Below, one piece after another: positions 25,753 through 35,535 of a stretch of 64,000 nucleotides of DNA; positions within the stretch are counted from its first letter, which is position 1; each line of letters opens with the position of its first letter. Location of the stretch: the NCBI GenBank assembly GCA_013215465.1, contig JABSOW010000011.1, forward strand, positions 62,001 to 126,000. The letters run 5' to 3'. The position numbers were made by a program, and so were the translations under genes. The notes beneath the pieces are model-generated. The model searched no databases. It was not told the DNA's origin and saw only the letters and a program-made list of their open reading frames with translations. The stretch is from Colwellia sp. (lineage in GTDB: Bacteria; Pseudomonadota; Gammaproteobacteria; Enterobacterales; Alteromonadaceae).

Positions 25753-27129
25753 ATGATTAACAGCCTTTCTAATTTGTTAATAAAAATCAGTATATTGATT
25801 ACCGGCTTAACAACAGTATGTTTTGCTTATGTACAAACAAATAATATTTCGTTAACACAGGTTACTAAAGATGTAACTTATTTAGCGAGTGACGAACTAA
25901 AAGGCCGGGATAACTATTCAACAGAAATACGTGTTGCTGCTAACTATATCGCGAAACGTTTTCAAGAAAATGGCTTAATGGGCGCTGATGGACTATCAAA
26001 AACCAATTTTTTCCAAAAATATCAAATAACTAAAATTACTCCCCAAAAAATCAGCTTAACGATAAATGGACAAAAAATTTCTGCTGTAAATTTAGCCATG
26101 GCTAGCACAATAGTTAATTTTTCATGGCAAATGAATAACAGTGTTAAAAGCTCTGAGTTTGAAATACACAGTGCCGGTAAAAACGATGATATGGCAGCTC
26201 TCGTTAGCGCACTGAATAATCGAGGTGGAAAACATCTAGTTTTGTTAAACCCTGCTCATAAAGTACTGTTTGAACGTTATCAGCACTATTTACAACAAGG
26301 TACGACAAGACTAATTCAACAGCATACTAAAAAAAATTCAGCTGGGGTTATCGTTATGGCACTATCAACAATAACGGCTGATAAAATTGACCGCCTAAAT
26401 GTTTCAGGTATTAGCACCATGAGTAAAAACGAGCTAATTAATGTAGTCGCTATGTTACCCGGAACCACTAAACCAACGGAAATTGTACTTTATTCTGCTC
26501 ACTATGATCATTTAGGGGTAAAAGGTGGTCAAGGAGATGTCATTTATAATGGTGCTGATGATGATGCATCAGGTACAACCGCAATCATTAACTTAGCACA
26601 ATACTTTGCTAAACAAGGTAATAATGCGCGTACGCTAATGTTCGTGGCATTTAGTGCAGAAGAAATAGGTGGCTTTGGCGCTAGTTACTTTTCAAAGCAG
26701 TTAGACCCACAAACAATCACCGCAATGATTAATATTGAAATGATTGGCAAACCGTCAAAGTTTGGTGCGGGTACTATGTGGATGACAGGTATGGAACGCT
26801 CTACTTTAGGTGAACAATTAAATATAGTGTTAGCCAAATCAGATAAAAAAATATATAAAGATCCCTATCCTGAGCAAGGTTTGTTTTATCGCTCAGATAA
26901 TGCAACTTTAGCAAGGTTAGGTGTGCCTGCGCATAGTTTTAGTAGCACCCAACTTGATAAAGATCAGCATTACCATCAAACTAGCGACGATCTATCATCA
27001 TTAGATTTAACGTCTCTTCATCAAATTATAAAAATGCTTGCGACGGCGACTCAGCCATTAGTGGATGGCAGTATAACCCCGTCACGTATTGATAAAAATT
27101 TAGTTAAAGGCAAAGGGCTTATCTTTTAA
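25753..27129 (+). CDS. M28-family zinc aminopeptidase, exported
   Basis: The 458-aa product has a signal peptide (about residues 5-27). LASDELKGRDNYSTEIRVAA is the start typical of M28 enzymes. The metal-site motifs are YSAHYDHLGVKGG (His, Asp), NGADDDASGTTAIINLAQYF (bridging Asp), FVAFSAEEIGGFGASYF (catalytic Glu pair) and HSFSSTQLDKDQHYHQTSDD (final His). It is probably a periplasmic or secreted aminopeptidase. An insert of about 100 residues between the N-terminal part and the metal domain may be a lid or PA-like domain. Substrate unknown. Confidence 0.88.
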   Translation: MINSLSNLLIKISILITGLTTVCFAYVQTNNISLTQVTKDVTYLASDELKGRDNYSTEIRVAANYIAKRFQENGLMGADGLSKTNFFQKYQITKITPQKISLTINGQKISAVNLAMASTIVNFSWQMNNSVKSSEFEIHSAGKNDDMAALVSALNNRGGKHLVLLNPAHKVLFERYQHYLQQGTTRLIQQHTKKNSAGVIVMALSTITADKIDRLNVSGISTMSKNELINVVAMLPGTTKPTEIVLYSAHYDHLGVKGGQGDVIYNGADDDASGTTAIINLAQYFAKQGNNARTLMFVAFSAEEIGGFGASYFSKQLDPQTITAMINIEMIGKPSKFGAGTMWMTGMERSTLGEQLNIVLAKSDKKIYKDPYPEQGLFYRSDNATLARLGVPAHSFSSTQLDKDQHYHQTSDDLSSLDLTSLHQIIKMLATATQPLVDGSITPSRIDKNLVKGKGLIF

Positions 27130-27146
27130 TTAAGTACTCTCTACGC

Positions 27147-27614
27147 TTAGGCTGCAATCACCTCAAGTGGACAACGCATATGGAACTCAAGCTTGTTTTT
27201 TCCTTCAATCTGAAAACCATGACGTAAATAAAGCCCTCTAGCAGGGTTTCTCAATAAAACATTAAGGGTTATTGGTAATTGAAGTTGCAACGCTTTTTTT
27301 TTCACCACCATTAAGACCTTACTACCAACACCTTGTCCTTGGAATTCTGGCAATATTTGTAATTGTCTAATATGAAGGCTTTTTGTTGTGCCTTTTAGCG
27401 CGACTATTCCCATTTTTAACACGCCAATAGGTTTACGATCTCGTAAGATTATATGAGAATCATAGTAATACTCTTTGATCCGTTCAAGGTGCTGCTCATT
27501 GGTTAATTTTATTTTCGCTTGTACTAAATGTGCAGACATTGATTTTTTTCGCAATCTTAATAAAAAGTCTATATCGTCAGGCTTTACTTTTCTAAAGCCA
27601 ATTGTAAATTTCAT
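27147..27614 (-). CDS. GNAT-family N-acetyltransferase
   Basis: The protein (155 aa from the ATG at 27614; a TTG two codons earlier is also in frame) has the acetyl-CoA loop ILPEFQGQGVGSKVLMVVKK and a C-terminal NPARGLYLRHGFQIEGKN, the standard GNAT ending. Early in the protein, RKVKPDDIDFLLRLRKKSM looks like a substrate-side helix. No ribosome-binding site is obvious for either start. Acceptor substrate unknown. Convergent with the M28 peptidase gene, only 17 bases away. Confidence 0.85.
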   Translation of the reverse strand: MKFTIGFRKVKPDDIDFLLRLRKKSMSAHLVQAKIKLTNEQHLERIKEYYYDSHIILRDRKPIGVLKMGIVALKGTTKSLHIRQLQILPEFQGQGVGSKVLMVVKKKALQLQLPITLNVLLRNPARGLYLRHGFQIEGKNKLEFHMRCPLEVIAA

Positions 27615-27696
27615 TAGCAATTAAATGGCAAGGGGGAGAATAAATAAAAAGAAGTATAACAGATTTACCACCAAGTGAACTTTCCTGATTAGCACC

Positions 27697-29838
27697 TTAA
27701 TATTTAAAATCATTTAAATAGCTAACTAAACTCTCACTAGGTAAAGGTTTAGAAAAGTAATAACCTTGAATGTAATCACAACCTAGCTCGGTAAGCTGTT
27801 GTAGCTGTTCTTTGGTTTCAACCCCTTCAGCAACTACTTTTTTTCCTAACGATTTAGACATAGCGATAATAGTAGCGACTAAAACATTATCATCTTTATT
27901 TGTACTCATATCCTTAATGAATGATTTATCAATTTTTATATAATCAACAGGTATACGACGTAAATAGCTTAACGATGAATAACCAGTACCGAAATCATCT
28001 AGTGCAATAGTACAACCAGCAGCTTTCAATTGATTAAAAAGTCGTTCATTATTTCGTTTATCAGGTGCTAGAGCACTTTCTGTTAACTCAAAGCAAATAT
28101 CACTAGGCTTAAGACTATGCTGTTCAATAACCGTTAACCATTGCTCGTTTTCACTTTTGTTTAAAGGAATTTCATAGACAGAACGATTTACATTGAAAAC
28201 AATATTAGTATAACCTTGAGACTTTAATATTTTAAGTTGCCGACAAGCTTCATCTAAAACAAACTCACCTAATGGTTTAATCAATGAAAACTCTTCTGCA
28301 ATAGGGATAAACTCTTCAGGCGAAATCCACTTCCCTTCATTTTTCCAGCGTACTAATGCTTCAAATTTATTAACTTTTTGCTCGGTAATTGATACTATTG
28401 GCTGAAATTCCACACTCAGTGAATTACTGGTTAATGCTGCCGATAACGCCTTTTTCAAAAACAATTGTCGCTGTACATTGTTTTGCATATCTTGGGTAAA
28501 GTAATTAAATGAATTTCTGCCACTATTTTTCGCATGATACATTGCATGCTCAGCTTTTTTAATTAACGTACTCGCATCATCTTTATCATTACTAAAAGGC
28601 ACTACTCCCATACTTAGCGTACACCGAATAGAAATATCATGAATAGTAAATGGTTCACTAAACCCTAAAAACACCCTAGAAATTATATTGTCGATGACTT
28701 CATCACTAATAACATTATTTAGTAAAATGGCAAAACCATCACCACTAACACGTGCCACAATATCTGTGCTCTTAATTAAGGATTGTAAGCGACCTGATGC
28801 TTTTATCAATAATTCATCACCAAAAGTATGCCCATAAACATTATTAATTTCTTTAAATAAATCCAAATCCATAAACAAGAGCGCTGATTTTTCACCATCA
28901 TTTAAAGAATCCACAGTAAGTGATAAGTTTTCCATAAAAAAAGAACGATTCGCAATGCCTGTTAATAAATCGAAATGAGCTTGTCGGTATATTTTTTCTT
29001 CTGCTTGTTTTTGTTTTGATATATCAAAGAAAAAGGCAACATAGTGAGAAACATTGTTATCTTCATCATAAATAGTGTTAATAGAAAGGTACTCAGGAAA
29101 AATTTCACCGTTTTTCTTTTTTCCCCATAATTCACCAGACCAAGTACCGTTATCAGCAATCTCCTGCCATATCTTCTTAAAGAAGTACTTATCATGTAAA
29201 TCAGCCCCCAAAGCACTTGGTTTTTTTCCTCCCATCTCTTTAAAACTATAACCAGTAATACGGGTAAATGCCTTGTTAACACTTGTTATTTTTCTATCCC
29301 TATCACAAACAACAATGGCGTCACTACTTTCTTCTATAATTTTATTTCTAGTACGTAGTTCATCAATTAGCTCCTGCTTTTCCATTTCTTTTTTGATCAT
29401 GCCGCTAAACAACATAAATAAAGACGTGACTTCAATTTCATTTTCAATTGGCTGGTAATACAGCGCAACTAAAATAGCACCCGTTGCGCCTTTACTATTT
29501 TTTAAAGGAACACCAACATAACCAGTTATATTCATATCAATTAAAAGTTGATCATCAGGGTATGCTTTTTGAACATGAGAAATCTGGCTACACATAATAC
29601 CCTGACTGACATTTTCACATGGTGTAGCTTGTAAATCATACGAAAAGTTATCGTTAATAACACCATCAACAGCTAATGAAATAGTAGTCGCAACAGTGCG
29701 CTCTGGATTTAACTTAGCAATAAAAACAAAATTAGCTTTAATTGCTTTAGCTAGTGATAAACAAATAACATCAGTAAAATTTTCAGATGTTGAAGTGGAT
29801 AAACTATCAATTATTGATTTTACTTTTTCTTCAACCAC
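27697..29838 (-). CDS. Cyclic-di-GMP phosphodiesterase with GAF, PAS, degenerate GGDEF and EAL domains
   Basis: The 713-aa cytosolic sensor reads GAF-like (about 10-150), PAS (about 165-275, ending in a KQKQAEEKIYRQAHFD linker), GGDEF (about 285-450) and EAL (about 460-713). The GGDEF signature is SGDGF (365-369), so cyclase activity is unlikely. The EAL signature is intact: FEALVRWKN, FELTESALAPD, DDFGTGYSSLSYLRRIPVDY, IKIDKSFI and VAEGVETKEQLQ. I infer a c-di-GMP phosphodiesterase tuned by the N-terminal sensors. It is monocistronic, and the intergenic region to the next gene is 153 bases. Confidence 0.9.
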   Translation of the reverse strand: MVEEKVKSIIDSLSTSTSENFTDVICLSLAKAIKANFVFIAKLNPERTVATTISLAVDGVINDNFSYDLQATPCENVSQGIMCSQISHVQKAYPDDQLLIDMNITGYVGVPLKNSKGATGAILVALYYQPIENEIEVTSLFMLFSGMIKKEMEKQELIDELRTRNKIIEESSDAIVVCDRDRKITSVNKAFTRITGYSFKEMGGKKPSALGADLHDKYFFKKIWQEIADNGTWSGELWGKKKNGEIFPEYLSINTIYDEDNNVSHYVAFFFDISKQKQAEEKIYRQAHFDLLTGIANRSFFMENLSLTVDSLNDGEKSALLFMDLDLFKEINNVYGHTFGDELLIKASGRLQSLIKSTDIVARVSGDGFAILLNNVISDEVIDNIISRVFLGFSEPFTIHDISIRCTLSMGVVPFSNDKDDASTLIKKAEHAMYHAKNSGRNSFNYFTQDMQNNVQRQLFLKKALSAALTSNSLSVEFQPIVSITEQKVNKFEALVRWKNEGKWISPEEFIPIAEEFSLIKPLGEFVLDEACRQLKILKSQGYTNIVFNVNRSVYEIPLNKSENEQWLTVIEQHSLKPSDICFELTESALAPDKRNNERLFNQLKAAGCTIALDDFGTGYSSLSYLRRIPVDYIKIDKSFIKDMSTNKDDNVLVATIIAMSKSLGKKVVAEGVETKEQLQQLTELGCDYIQGYYFSKPLPSESLVSYLNDFKY

Positions 29839-29991
29839 TGTTTTAATTCCCTTAGGAAAACGGTAACGATTATGGAGATGTAATTATATGCATAATAAAA
29901 CTTTAGCAAGTTTACTATTCTATCTTATTTAAATGCATCTAGTTATTATAGTATTCATGACTATTAAAATTTTATTGATACAGATCAAAGT

Positions 29992-30282
29992 ATGACAACA
30001 TCTCCCAACAAAAGTATAGCGGCTAAACTTACCCAACGGCACTCAAAGTTGACCCATACAGAAAACATCAAAGTGATTTCTCACGTACAACGCGAATCTG
30101 GTGATTGGCAGCTCAATACATTAATGCTGGAAGGGGTTAATGTGCCCTTTAAATATAAACGAAAAAAAAATTATAAAAACCTTAAAGGCAGTAGAGTTAA
30201 TATTACCTATTATCCTGATAATGAAATAGTCGCTGCTTTTGAAATTGAAATAATGAAAGTAGTACGGGTTAAAATAACGTAA
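29992..30282 (+). CDS. Conserved-looking small hypothetical protein, 96 aa
   Basis: I do not recognise this protein. It is basic and soluble, with no signal or membrane segment. The middle part reads DWQLNTLMLEGVNVPFKYKR, followed by LKGSRVNITYYPDNEIVAAF, which looks like a small beta-rich domain. The gene stands between divergent and co-directional neighbours with its own flanks and no overlap, and has normal codon use for the region. Ribosome-binding site weak. Function unknown. Confidence 0.6.
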   Translation: MTTSPNKSIAAKLTQRHSKLTHTENIKVISHVQRESGDWQLNTLMLEGVNVPFKYKRKKNYKNLKGSRVNITYYPDNEIVAAFEIEIMKVVRVKIT

Positions 30283-30541
30283 CTCTGAGATGAAAAACCA
30301 AAACTAATCATTATTATTATAACTATTAATTATAACTAGTATTTTCTTTATTTATTTTAAATATAAAAACAATTTATTTTCATCTTTTTCCGTTTGTTTT
30401 TCAAACAAGTCTTGACGAATGCGCAAGCATCTCCCATAAATAGAGTATCGGTATAAAATAATTATTACTACCGAACGTTTATTTAGCGAACAAGAATAAC
30501 AAAACTAAATAATTTATTGGGGACTGCAAGAGGAAGTTATT

Positions 30542-31141
30542 ATGATATTAAATCATATTTGGGGATTATACGCTCATCCAAAGGATGAATGGCAAACAAT
30601 TGAAAAACGTCATGAAAGTTTAATGTACAGTCTTGTGCATATTTTAGTAGTCGCATTGATTCCCGCTATATGTGGTTATTATGCAGCCGCACACATTGGT
30701 TGGACTATTGGCGTTGGCGAGCCAATAAAAGTCAGCCAGTCAAGTGCACAAATAATGGCTGTTGCCATGTATGTAGCATTAGTTACCGGCGTATTTGCCC
30801 TGGCTTATTTAATTCAATGGATGGCAAAAACCTTTGATTCTAAACCTAGCTTTGTTCAATCACTAGAGTTAGCGGCTTATACCGCAACACCAATATTAAT
30901 GGTTGGTATAACAACACTATTTCCTGTGCTTTGGTTCGTTGCCCTCGCAGGACTAGCCGCAGTTTGTTATTCCGTATATTTATTATATTCTGGCGTACCT
31001 ATTATGATGAATATTCCAGAAGAGAAAGGTTTTATCTATTCAAGCTCAGTAGTAACTTGTGGTTTAGTGTTACTGGTAGCCATTATGGCATTGAGTGCGA
31101 TGTTCTGGACCATGGGCTTTGGTCCTGAATATGTAAGCTAG
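30542..31141 (+). CDS. Yip1-family membrane protein
   Basis: The 199-aa protein has five to six predicted membrane helices and the family start HIWGLYAHPKDEWQTIEKRH, in which the pattern P-x2-EW-x2-I is characteristic of bacterial Yip1/DUF1282 proteins. AYTATPILMVGITTLFP and YLLYSGVPIMMNIPEEKGF are also typical. Function is not established. AGAGGAAG just before the ATG gives a good ribosome-binding site. A palindrome cluster follows, shared with the convergent purF gene. Confidence 0.88.
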   Translation: MILNHIWGLYAHPKDEWQTIEKRHESLMYSLVHILVVALIPAICGYYAAAHIGWTIGVGEPIKVSQSSAQIMAVAMYVALVTGVFALAYLIQWMAKTFDSKPSFVQSLELAAYTATPILMVGITTLFPVLWFVALAGLAAVCYSVYLLYSGVPIMMNIPEEKGFIYSSSVVTCGLVLLVAIMALSAMFWTMGFGPEYVS

Positions 31142-31219
31142 TTTCGAGTTGACGAGTAGCGAGTGACGAAATTACTCGCTACTTTACTCTTCGCAACTCG
31201 CTACTTTTATTACTCGTGA
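31142..31219. repeat. Nested palindromes between yip1 gene and purF
   Basis: GTAGCGAGT (31156-31164) pairs perfectly with ACTCGCTAC (31174-31182), and the same 9-mer ACTCGCTAC returns at 31196-31204. The outer TTGACGAG and ACTCGTGAC are related as well. The cluster lies between two convergent genes and may act as a bidirectional terminator or be a mobile palindromic repeat. A similar TTTCGAGTAGCGA string occurs near 21808. Confidence 0.5.
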
Positions 31220-31226
31220 CTATTGT

Positions 31227-32744
31227 CTATTCAGACCCTTCGTTATACATATCAATTACCGAATCAGCATTTTTATCTGATTCTTCTTTAGTGCTATTAT
31301 TTCGCATAGCATCTAGTCTTTCTAAATAGTCATTATCAATATCATTAGTAACATAATTACCATCAAATACTGAGGTATCAAAACGTTTGATGTCTGGGTT
31401 CCCCACACCAACCGCAGTAACTAAATCTTCAATAGATTGATAAATAAGTTTATCTGCACCAATTAAACTACAAATATCATCCACATCACGTCCATGAGCA
31501 ATCAATTCATTAGCACTTGGCATGTCAATACCATAAACGTTCGGAAAGCGCACTTCAGGTGCTGCAGAAGCAAAATAAACTTTTTTAGCTCCAGCAGAGC
31601 GTGCCATTTCAATGATCTGTTCTGACGTTGTACCGCGCACGATAGAGTCATCAACAAGCAGTACATTTTTACCTTTGAATTCGGTTGCAATAGCATTAAG
31701 TTTTTGTCGTACCGATTTTTTACGCTGCTCTTGGCCTGGCATAATAAAAGTTCGACCAATATAGCGGTTTTTCACAAAACCTTGTCTATAAGGTAAATCT
31801 AATTCATATGCGATTTGCAGCGCAATATCACACGACGTTTCAGGAATAGGAATAACGACATCAATATCCAAATCGCTCCATTCTTGAGAGATTTTCTGTC
31901 CAAGTTTAGTACCCATTTCAACACGAGAGGCATAAACTGACATTTTGTCAATCGTTGAATCTGGACGAGCAAAATATACAAATTCAAATATACAAGGGCT
32001 ATAAACTGGAGTATCTGAGCACTGTTTACTATGAATTTTACCATCTAGAGTAAAGTATATCGCTTCGCCTGGCGCTACATCACGAACAAACTCAAATGAG
32101 CAAGCATCAAGGGCTACTGACTCAGAGGCAATCATGTATTCAATACCGCTTTCGGTTTCACGCTTACCAAATACTAGTGGGCGAATACCATTGGGATCAC
32201 GAAAAGCGACCATACCATAACCAATAATAAGGGCTACGGTAGCATAAGCACCTCGCACACGTTTATGCACATTAGCAATAGCGGTAAAAACATCATCAGG
32301 CGTTAATGTAATATTAGTACTTTGTTGTAACTCATGACCCAAGATGTTTAATAGTATTTCCGAATCAGATGTTGTATTGACATGACGGCGGGCTTCTGTA
32401 TTCAACCATATTTTTAATTCGTCTGCATTAGTTAAGTTACCATTATGAGCTAAAGATATTCCATAAGGTGAGTTAGCATAAAAAGGCTGAGCTTCAGATG
32501 AACTTGATGTGCCCGCTGTTGGGTAGCGCACATGACCAATACCAACATTGCCTTGTAAACGCAGCATATGACGCGTATGAAAGACATCTTTTACTAAACC
32601 ATTGCCTTTTCTAAGACGAAACGTATTGTTATGAATAGTTACAATACCGGCAGCATCTTGTCCGCGATGCTGCAACACAGTTAACCCGTCATACAAATAT
32701 TGATTTACCGGGACTTTACCGACGATACCAACAATACCACACAT
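31227..32744 (-). CDS. purF: Amidophosphoribosyltransferase
   Basis: The 505-aa enzyme does the first committed step of purine synthesis, PRPP plus glutamine to phosphoribosylamine. The N terminus [10 protein letters not shown] gives the catalytic Cys2 after Met removal. Glutaminase-domain blocks [14 protein letters not shown] and [14 protein letters not shown] are present. The phosphoribosyltransferase site is [20 protein letters not shown]. Full length (E. coli 505). It lies 48 bases after cvpA, the E. coli order. I saw no PurR operator upstream of cvpA. Confidence 0.98.
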   Translation of the reverse strand: MCGIVGIVGKVPVNQYLYDGLTVLQHRGQDAAGIVTIHNNTFRLRKGNGLVKDVFHTRHMLRLQGNVGIGHVRYPTAGTSSSSEAQPFYANSPYGISLAHNGNLTNADELKIWLNTEARRHVNTTSDSEILLNILGHELQQSTNITLTPDDVFTAIANVHKRVRGAYATVALIIGYGMVAFRDPNGIRPLVFGKRETESGIEYMIASESVALDACSFEFVRDVAPGEAIYFTLDGKIHSKQCSDTPVYSPCIFEFVYFARPDSTIDKMSVYASRVEMGTKLGQKISQEWSDLDIDVVIPIPETSCDIALQIAYELDLPYRQGFVKNRYIGRTFIMPGQEQRKKSVRQKLNAIATEFKGKNVLLVDDSIVRGTTSEQIIEMARSAGAKKVYFASAAPEVRFPNVYGIDMPSANELIAHGRDVDDICSLIGADKLIYQSIEDLVTAVGVGNPDIKRFDTSVFDGNYVTNDIDNDYLERLDAMRNNSTKEESDKNADSVIDMYNEGSE

Positions 32745-32792
32745 GAATTTTTCTCCGTTAGAAACTTAGTTAACTTTAATAAAATAAATAGA

Positions 32793-33275
32793 TTAAGTTA
32801 GAAAACTTGATGATTGCTTGAGATACTCAAAAAACCATTCAACAACTAACCTAAATTCAGGTATTAGTTGTGAACTTTTCCACCAATCACTTGTAGCTGC
32901 TCCCGTAAAGGCATCCATCAAGAATAGCACAGCGCTGATAATTAATACGCCACGTAAGCCGCCAAAGACTAGCCCTAACACACGATCTGTACCTGACAAG
33001 CCAGTTTTACTGACTAATTGCCCTATAAGGTAATTAACAAGTGCGCCCAGTATTAAGGTAGTGATAAACAAGATCGAAATAGCGGCTGAATTTCGCAAGA
33101 ATTGATCGGTGATATTGGTAAGAAGGTTGGCTAGATTGGCATAAAAACTACTGGCAATAAAGAAGGCACTTATCCAGATAACTAGTGAGACCGCTTCTTT
33201 AACAAAGCCGCGTGCTAAACTAATTAACGTTGATAACCCTATCACTACTAGGATGGCGTAATCTATCCAAACCAT
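32793..33275 (-). CDS. cvpA: CvpA family membrane protein
   Basis: The 160-aa protein has four membrane helices. The start [20 protein letters not shown], the [20 protein letters not shown] segment and [19 protein letters not shown] are family hallmarks. In E. coli CvpA is needed for colicin V production and affects envelope stress tolerance; its molecular function is unsettled. It is the first gene before purF. A -10-like TAGAAT (33312-33307, minus strand) lies about 30 bases upstream. Confidence 0.95.
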   Translation of the reverse strand: MVWIDYAILVVIGLSTLISLARGFVKEAVSLVIWISAFFIASSFYANLANLLTNITDQFLRNSAAISILFITTLILGALVNYLIGQLVSKTGLSGTDRVLGLVFGGLRGVLIISAVLFLMDAFTGAATSDWWKSSQLIPEFRLVVEWFFEYLKQSSSFLT

Positions 33276-33356
33276 ATTTTAAGTTTCTCATTGATTAGAG
33301 GCGCGCATTCTAGCAGAATAAAAGTGAAAATACCTAAATTTTTTAACAAAAGTGAT

Positions 33357-34064
33357 TTATTTTGTTGGATAAAAACGCGCTACTTTTCCTTGTACATTAG
33401 TCAATTTTTTCAGCGCTGGTATTTTTTTTATCAATGTCGTTTTAATTAATTCAGGCCCAACAAAGACCTTCGTTAAAGTACCTTGTTTAGTTTTAATGGG
33501 CTTAGTGAAAGCGGTATAGCCATTATGTTTCAGTTTGCGAACTAATTCAGCAACGTTACTTTTGTATTTAAAACTACCAAGTTGTATTACCCATGCTTCT
33601 TTATTAACTGCTTTGTGTGGTTGTTGTCCTAATATTGGCTTACTAATTGGCGATTTAGTCTTCGCATTTATAGAGCCCTTAGCTGTAATTTTTTTAGCCT
33701 TGGTAGCCGGAGTGACTTTCGTTTTTTTACTATTCGTTTTTGTTGTTTGATTATCTACTGCTTGAATATTAGTATTACTACTTTGTGTATTATTATGAAT
33801 AGCGTCATCTTTTTGCAACAAGCCATCTTGCGCTAGTTCATTAAAAATTATTGCTTTATCTTTAATTACTAGCTTCTGCTCTGGAAAAGGTTTTTTATCC
33901 ATTTTTCCACTGAAGGTGGGCACTAGCGGTATATTTTCAAAATCAGCTTGATTTGATTTTTTTTTACCATCAAGTAAATTAGGCAGGAAAATGATAACGG
34001 CAGCAGCAACTATGACAGTACCAACAAGGCGATTTTGAAACGGTGTAGACAAGTGATACTCCAA
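33357..34064 (-). CDS. dedD: SPOR-domain cell-division protein, DedD type
   Basis: The 235-aa protein has one membrane helix (about 12-28, in RLVGTVIVAAAVIIFLPNLL), a disordered Lys/Thr-rich linker and a C-terminal SPOR domain (EAWVIQLGSFKYKSNVAELV to the end), which binds denuded septal peptidoglycan. The N-terminal FQNRLVGTVIVAAA and LDGKK blocks and the place between folC and cvpA identify DedD, a FtsN-like division protein in E. coli. Confidence 0.93.
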   Translation of the reverse strand: MEYHLSTPFQNRLVGTVIVAAAVIIFLPNLLDGKKKSNQADFENIPLVPTFSGKMDKKPFPEQKLVIKDKAIIFNELAQDGLLQKDDAIHNNTQSSNTNIQAVDNQTTKTNSKKTKVTPATKAKKITAKGSINAKTKSPISKPILGQQPHKAVNKEAWVIQLGSFKYKSNVAELVRKLKHNGYTAFTKPIKTKQGTLTKVFVGPELIKTTLIKKIPALKKLTNVQGKVARFYPTK

Positions 34065-34100
34065 AAAATAAGGGTTGCGCTAAATTTAACGTAAACCAAT

Positions 34101-35468
34101 TTAAACCAATAAGCGCCTAATTTCAGCAACCGTATAAAAAGAACCAAAAACAAGAATCAAATCGGTTGATTGTGTTTTTTTATTCGCTATTTTAAATGCT
34201 TGAGTGACATTGTCAAAACAATTGATTGAATTAGTAAAGTTAGCTAACGCTGCAGTCATAACCTCAACTGATGCCGCTCTTGGTACAGTTAACGGCCCTA
34301 TATACCAATCATCAATCACGGTATGAAAAGGCTGCAAAGTATTGCAGATATCTTTATCTGCTAACATAGCAACAACAGCGATTATTCGTTGGTATTTATT
34401 CTGCTGTTTGAACTGCGCTAATTTTCTCGCTAAATATCGTCCGGCATGAGGATTATGACCAACATCAAGCATAACATCACAATCATCAACTGAATTATTG
34501 ATAAATAATTCGGTTCTACCTGCAACTTTAGTTTTTACTATTAGCGCATTAACTTTATCTGTTGCTAACATAACACCAAGTTGTGTTAATACCATAAGTG
34601 CAGTGGCAACATTATCTCGAGGAATATGAGTACTAACTAAATCTGTTAATAAAATAGTGTCATCATTAACATCTGTGCTATTACCACCTGTGTACTGCCA
34701 TTGCCATAAACCTTGATTTTGGCCAATACCCTGCTCAATAATGGTAAAGTCTTGTTCACGTACTTTTATTTTGTTAGCTACTTTGTCAGGTGAATTATTC
34801 ACTTTTTCAGCATACTCAATAACGGAATTAGGTGCATCGGTGTCACCAATAACAATATGTTGGTTAGCACGAAAAATACCTGCTTTTTCAAAACCGATAG
34901 TTTCTCGGTCATTTCCTAAAAAACTTTGATGGTCTAGATCAATTGCTGTAACCACAGCAACATCCGCATCAATAATATTGGTTGCATCAAGGCGTCCGCC
35001 AAGCCCTACTTCGAGAATAATGATGTTTGGCTTCATCGCCATCAATATAATAAAAGCAGCAAGAGTAGTAAATTCATAATAGCTGAGCGATATTTCAGCT
35101 CTTACTAACTCTATTTGCTTAAAAGCGGTGATAAAAGATTGATCATCGACATCAATTTTATTTATTCGCAACCTTTCATTAAAACGTTCGATATGGGGTG
35201 ACGAATACACAGCAACAGTTAATGCTTGTTCATTAATACGTTCTTCAAGTAGCGCACTTTCCAAAAAGGCACAAGTAGTACCCTTGCCATTAGTACCAGC
35301 AACAGTGATAACACGAGCAAAGTCAAAATTAATATTTAACCGTTTGGCAACTTGACCAATGCGAGATAAACCCAAGTCAATTTCGGTATTATGAAGTGTT
35401 TCTAAATAACAAAGCCACTCGTTAAGGTTTTTGCAACCTGTAGAGTGGCTTGAAGTATTTTGTGGCAT
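34101..35468 (-). CDS. folC: Folylpolyglutamate synthase / dihydrofolate synthase
   Basis: The 455-aa Mur-ligase-fold enzyme adds glutamate to dihydropteroate and folates. The ATP loop VAGTNGKGTTCAFLESAL, ILEVGLGGRLDATNIIDAD, IDLDHQSFLGND and LDVGHNPHAGRYLARKL are all intact. Length is slightly longer than E. coli FolC (422). It lies between accD and dedD as in E. coli. A 14-bp hairpin separates it from accD. Confidence 0.96.
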   Translation of the reverse strand: MPQNTSSHSTGCKNLNEWLCYLETLHNTEIDLGLSRIGQVAKRLNINFDFARVITVAGTNGKGTTCAFLESALLEERINEQALTVAVYSSPHIERFNERLRINKIDVDDQSFITAFKQIELVRAEISLSYYEFTTLAAFIILMAMKPNIIILEVGLGGRLDATNIIDADVAVVTAIDLDHQSFLGNDRETIGFEKAGIFRANQHIVIGDTDAPNSVIEYAEKVNNSPDKVANKIKVREQDFTIIEQGIGQNQGLWQWQYTGGNSTDVNDDTILLTDLVSTHIPRDNVATALMVLTQLGVMLATDKVNALIVKTKVAGRTELFINNSVDDCDVMLDVGHNPHAGRYLARKLAQFKQQNKYQRIIAVVAMLADKDICNTLQPFHTVIDDWYIGPLTVPRAASVEVMTAALANFTNSINCFDNVTQAFKIANKKTQSTDLILVFGSFYTVAEIRRLLV

Positions 35469-35495
35469 TTATTGCTCTATTTTTCGCGTTTTATT

Positions 35496-35530
35496 TAGCC
35501 TAGCTATACGTGACATGTATAGCTAGGCTA
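35496..35530 (-). repeat. Perfect 14-bp hairpin after accD
   Basis: TAGCCTAGCTATAC (35496-35509) pairs without mismatch with GTATAGCTAGGCTA (35517-35530) across a 7-base loop, 5 bases after the accD stop. No T-run follows on the minus strand, so a simple intrinsic terminator is unlikely. An mRNA 3'-end stabiliser or processing site between accD and folC fits better. Confidence 0.6.
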
Positions 35531-35535
35531 CTCAC

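Noticed and set aside
33276-33356. PurR operator before cvpA-purF
   Set aside because: No sequence resembling ACGCAAACGTTTGCGT was seen in this interval.
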